7,839 nt of DNA from an uncultured Eubacteriales bacterium (GTDB lineage Bacteria > Bacillota > Clostridia > Christensenellales > Christensenellaceae). The stretch is taken from contig CAJJPW010000097.1 in the NCBI GenBank assembly GCA_905193725.1, forward strand, positions 1 through 7,839. Direction: 5' to 3'. The translations under genes were made by a program, and so were the position numbers. Positions within the stretch are counted from its first letter, which is position 1. Each line of letters begins with the position of its first letter. The notes under the pieces were generated by a model. That model was given only the letters and a program-made list of their open reading frames with translations, was not told the origin of the DNA and ran no database searches. This document shows, one piece after another, positions 6,755-7,839 of the stretch.

Positions 6755-6798
6755 TTTCAAAAGAAAAACTGAAAGAAATTTCAGTTTTTCTTTTGAAA
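6755..6798 (+). repeat. Perfect 20-bp inverted repeat with GAAA tetraloop
   Basis: Arms 6755-6774 and 6779-6798 are exact reverse complements over 20 bp, enclosing GAAA (6775-6778), a GNRA tetraloop. Each arm has the A/T-run pattern TTTC-A4-G-A5-CTGAAA or its complement. No T-tract follows on either strand, so it is not a textbook terminator, though the 3' arm itself is T-rich (TTTTTCTTTT). It lies 182 nt past the aldehyde dehydrogenase stop and ends 4 bp before a Rex-like operator. It could be an mRNA 3' stabiliser, a weak terminator, or a small mobile hairpin element. The structure is certain; its role is not known. Confidence 0.9.
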
Positions 6799-6802
6799 GA
6801 AT

Positions 6803-6820
6803 TTGTTAAAAAAATAACAA
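6803..6820 (+). promoter_or_regulatory. Rex-type operator, site 1
   Basis: TTGTTAAAAAAATAACAA is a perfect inverted repeat (7 bp per arm when 6802 and 6821 are included, spacer of six A). It matches the clostridial Rex consensus TTGTTAA-N4-TTAACAA at all but one position. Rex is the NADH/NAD+-sensing repressor that in Clostridia controls fermentation genes such as the crt-bcd-etf-hbd operon. It precedes a Bcd-like gene, exactly the expected target type. Rex itself is not in the window. Confidence 0.7.
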
Positions 6821-6845
6821 ACAGGTTATATATCAATGAGAAAAA

Positions 6846-6875
6846 TTGACGAAAAAAGATATTTGGAAATATATG
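6846..6875 (+). promoter_or_regulatory. Candidate promoter between the two Rex sites
   Basis: TTGACG (6846-6851, 5/6) and TATATG (6870-6875, 4/6) are 18 nt apart. The site lies between the two Rex-like sites, so binding at both could control it by looping or roadblock. The region is so AT-rich that chance -10 matches are common. Confidence 0.25.
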
Positions 6876-6935
6876 TAAATGTATAAGGGAAAAAATCGAA
6901 TTTAATGGGTAGAAAAGTGAAAATAGCAAATTACA

Positions 6936-6953
6936 TTGTTAAAAAAATAACGA
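6936..6953 (+). promoter_or_regulatory. Rex-type operator, site 2
   Basis: TTGTTAAAAAAATAACGA repeats the sequence of site 1 with one base changed (A to G in the right arm), 133 bp downstream and in the same orientation. The left half-site is perfect, the right has one mismatch. The near-identity of the two 18-mers argues for shared function rather than chance poly-A content, although the central A-run is easy to match. Confidence 0.55.
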
Positions 6954-6970
6954 AAATGTCTTTAAAAGTA

Positions 6971-6999
6971 TTGTAAATGAAAAGAGGATTTGATAAGAT
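6971..6999 (+). promoter_or_regulatory. Candidate promoter of the acyl-CoA dehydrogenase
   Basis: TTGTAA (6971-6976) and TAAGAT (6994-6999) are 17 nt apart, with TG at 6991-6992 giving an extended -10. Predicted start is near 7006, with a leader of about 137 nt. Each hexamer is only 4/6, so this competes with the candidate at 6846-6875. Rex site 2 would lie just upstream of its -35. Confidence 0.3.
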
Positions 7000-7142
7000 A
7001 TAACAGTACAGTGAAAAGTGAAAGAACTCACAGGGTATGTCGGGGGAATATGCAAAAATATTATAATTTGCTGGAAAAAAAGCGAAAGCTTTTAGCGATA
7101 TAGATATCATTTGATTTTAATGATTTAGGAGGAGTGGTTAGT

Positions 7143-7839
7143 ATGGATTTTAGCCTTACCAAAAAACAGCTGATGGTAAGAAAGCTAATGAGGGAATTCG
7201 CGGAAAATGAGGTAGAACCTTTAGCGGCAGAAGTAGATGAGCAGGAGCGTTTCCCGGAAGAGACAGTAGAAAAGATGAAAAAATACGGCATGTTGGGCAT
7301 TCCGATTCCCAGGGAATATGGCGGTGCTGGTGGGGACTACTTAAGCTATGTATTAGCGGTAGAAGAAATCTCCAAAAAATGTGCGACAACTGGAGTTATT
7401 TTAAGTGCTCACACCTCTTTGGGGTGTGGCCCTATCTTAAAATTCGGTACGGAAGAACAAAAGCAAAAGTATTTGGTACCGCTGGCAAAGGGTGAAATGT
7501 TAGGCGGCTTTGGACTCACCGAGCCAAATGCCGGTACAGATAGTGCAGCGCAGCAGACAATGGCATATTTGGATGGGGATGAATACGTCTTAAACGGCAG
7601 CAAAGTGTTTATTACCAACGGGGGAAGGGCTGACGTATATGTGATTTTTGCGATGACGGATAAATCCCTAGGCAATCGAGGCATTAGCGCATTTATTGTG
7701 GAGAGTACAACACCGGGATTCAGCATCGGCAAAATTGAACATAAAATGGGCATTAAAGGGAGCTCTACCGCAGAGCTGATTTTCAAAGACTGCAGAGTGC
7801 CAAAGGAAAATCTCTTAGGCGCTTATAATGGCGGCTTTA
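7143..7839 (+). CDS. Butyryl-CoA-dehydrogenase-like acyl-CoA dehydrogenase (5' part)
   Basis: Flavoprotein that desaturates a short-chain acyl-CoA at C2-C3, passing electrons to EtfAB; in Clostridia the Bcd-Etf complex runs in reverse (crotonyl-CoA to butyryl-CoA) and bifurcates electrons to ferredoxin. The 232 residues visible are about 60% of the usual 380. The alpha-helical N-terminal domain starts MDFSLTKKQLMVRKLMREF and includes IPREYGGAGGDYLSY (55-69) and TTGVILSAHTSL (82-93). The FAD/acyl-CoA-contacting middle domain has FGLTEPNAGTDSAAQQT (123-139), NGSKVFITNGG (151-161) and FAMTD (169-173). These closely resemble my recollection of clostridial Bcd. The catalytic Glu near residue 367 is beyond the window, so activity and acyl specificity cannot be confirmed. 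SD AGGAGGAG (7127-7134) is 8 nt from the ATG. The Rex-like sites upstream fit redox control. Isovaleryl- or other short-chain acyl-CoA dehydrogenase remains possible. Confidence 0.93.
   Translation, partial: MDFSLTKKQLMVRKLMREFAENEVEPLAAEVDEQERFPEETVEKMKKYGMLGIPIPREYGGAGGDYLSYVLAVEEISKKCATTGVILSAHTSLGCGPILKFGTEEQKQKYLVPLAKGEMLGGFGLTEPNAGTDSAAQQTMAYLDGDEYVLNGSKVFITNGGRADVYVIFAMTDKSLGNRGISAFIVESTTPGFSIGKIEHKMGIKGSSTAELIFKDCRVPKENLLGAYNGGF

Larger units (their letters stand above)
6573..7142 (+). other. 570-bp AT-rich regulatory intergenic region
   Basis: No convincing gene on either strand. Base composition changes sharply from the flanking genes; for example 6841-6900 has 13 G/C in 60. It holds a long perfect hairpin (6755-6798), two Rex-like operators (6803-6820 and 6936-6953), weak promoter-like hexamers, and two small hairpins near the downstream gene: AAAAGC-GAAA-GCTTTT (7078-7093) and ATCATT/AATGAT (7106-7111 with 7119-7124). 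Directly after the dehydrogenase stop only a weak GCGT-GTG-ACGC stem (6594-6604) followed by CTTTAAATTT is seen, so termination of that gene is unclear. Confidence 0.7.

Noticed and set aside
6718..6849. 43-codon plus-strand frame (MIFWLACAIGVCIS...) resembling a small hydrophobic-cationic peptide, with TATAAT at 6685-6690 upstream
   Set aside because: The SD is only AGAGAG-like, the -35 is poor with a 19-nt spacer, and most codons are dictated by the 20-bp inverted repeat and the operator. Not reported as a gene.
6405..6929. 174-codon minus-strand frame across the intergenic region and the end of the aldehyde dehydrogenase gene
   Set aside because: Its C-terminal third is an antisense shadow of the dehydrogenase gene, the rest reads AT-rich DNA as a Phe/Ile/Ser-rich low-complexity peptide through the perfect hairpin and Rex site, and there is no recognisable domain.
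7062..7067. Perfect TATAAT close to the acyl-CoA dehydrogenase start
   Set aside because: No -35-like hexamer at 16-18 nt (the region is G-rich, GTCGGG) and no TG extension, so it is probably a chance match in AT-rich DNA.

Overview
The window looks like a chromosomal segment of a low-to-mid GC anaerobic Firmicute of the Clostridia type. The reasons are AGGAGG-type ribosome binding sites, a T-box riboswitch in front of pheST, the order SpoU methyltransferase - pheS - pheT (the ysgA-pheS-pheT order known from Bacillus), and a butyryl-CoA-dehydrogenase-like acyl-CoA dehydrogenase preceded by Rex-type operators. I cannot name the genus from sequence alone. All complete and partial genes lie on the + strand.

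Left part (1-4753), translation module. A 23S rRNA/tRNA 2'-O-methyltransferase of the SpoU/TrmH family (45-830) is followed by a tRNA-Phe-sensing T-box leader (about 893-1190). The leader has a UUC specifier, a canonical T-box sequence and a terminator. It controls pheS (1259-2281) and pheT (2294-4687), the two subunits of phenylalanyl-tRNA synthetase. The unit ends at a strong intrinsic terminator (4723-4753). A 59-codon ORF with an excellent SD sits between the methyltransferase and the T-box and runs into Stem I of the riboswitch. It is flagged but not trusted.

Middle part (4754-6572), aldehyde dehydrogenase module. A textbook promoter, TTGACA-17-TATAAT (4847-4875), drives an approximately 200-nt leader. 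The leader holds an 8-bp inverted repeat next to the start site, a structured hairpin and an optional 41-codon leader ORF whose stop lies in the SD of the aldehyde dehydrogenase gene (5082-6572). The enzyme has all catalytic residues, but has Thr where NAD-specific relatives carry the ribose-binding Glu, so NADP+ use is possible.

Right part (6573-7839), acyl-CoA dehydrogenase module. An AT-rich 570-bp intergenic region contains a perfect 20-bp inverted repeat closed by a GAAA tetraloop. Four bases further on is a near-perfect Rex operator, with a second Rex-like site 133 bp downstream. Then comes the first 232 codons of a Bcd-like acyl-CoA dehydrogenase, cut by the window edge. The aldehyde and acyl-CoA dehydrogenases are each led by their own long regulatory region, which suggests separately tuned, redox-linked catabolic functions. 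I saw no mobile element, CRISPR array, tRNA or rRNA gene, and no clear new multi-gene system. The most interesting material is regulatory.
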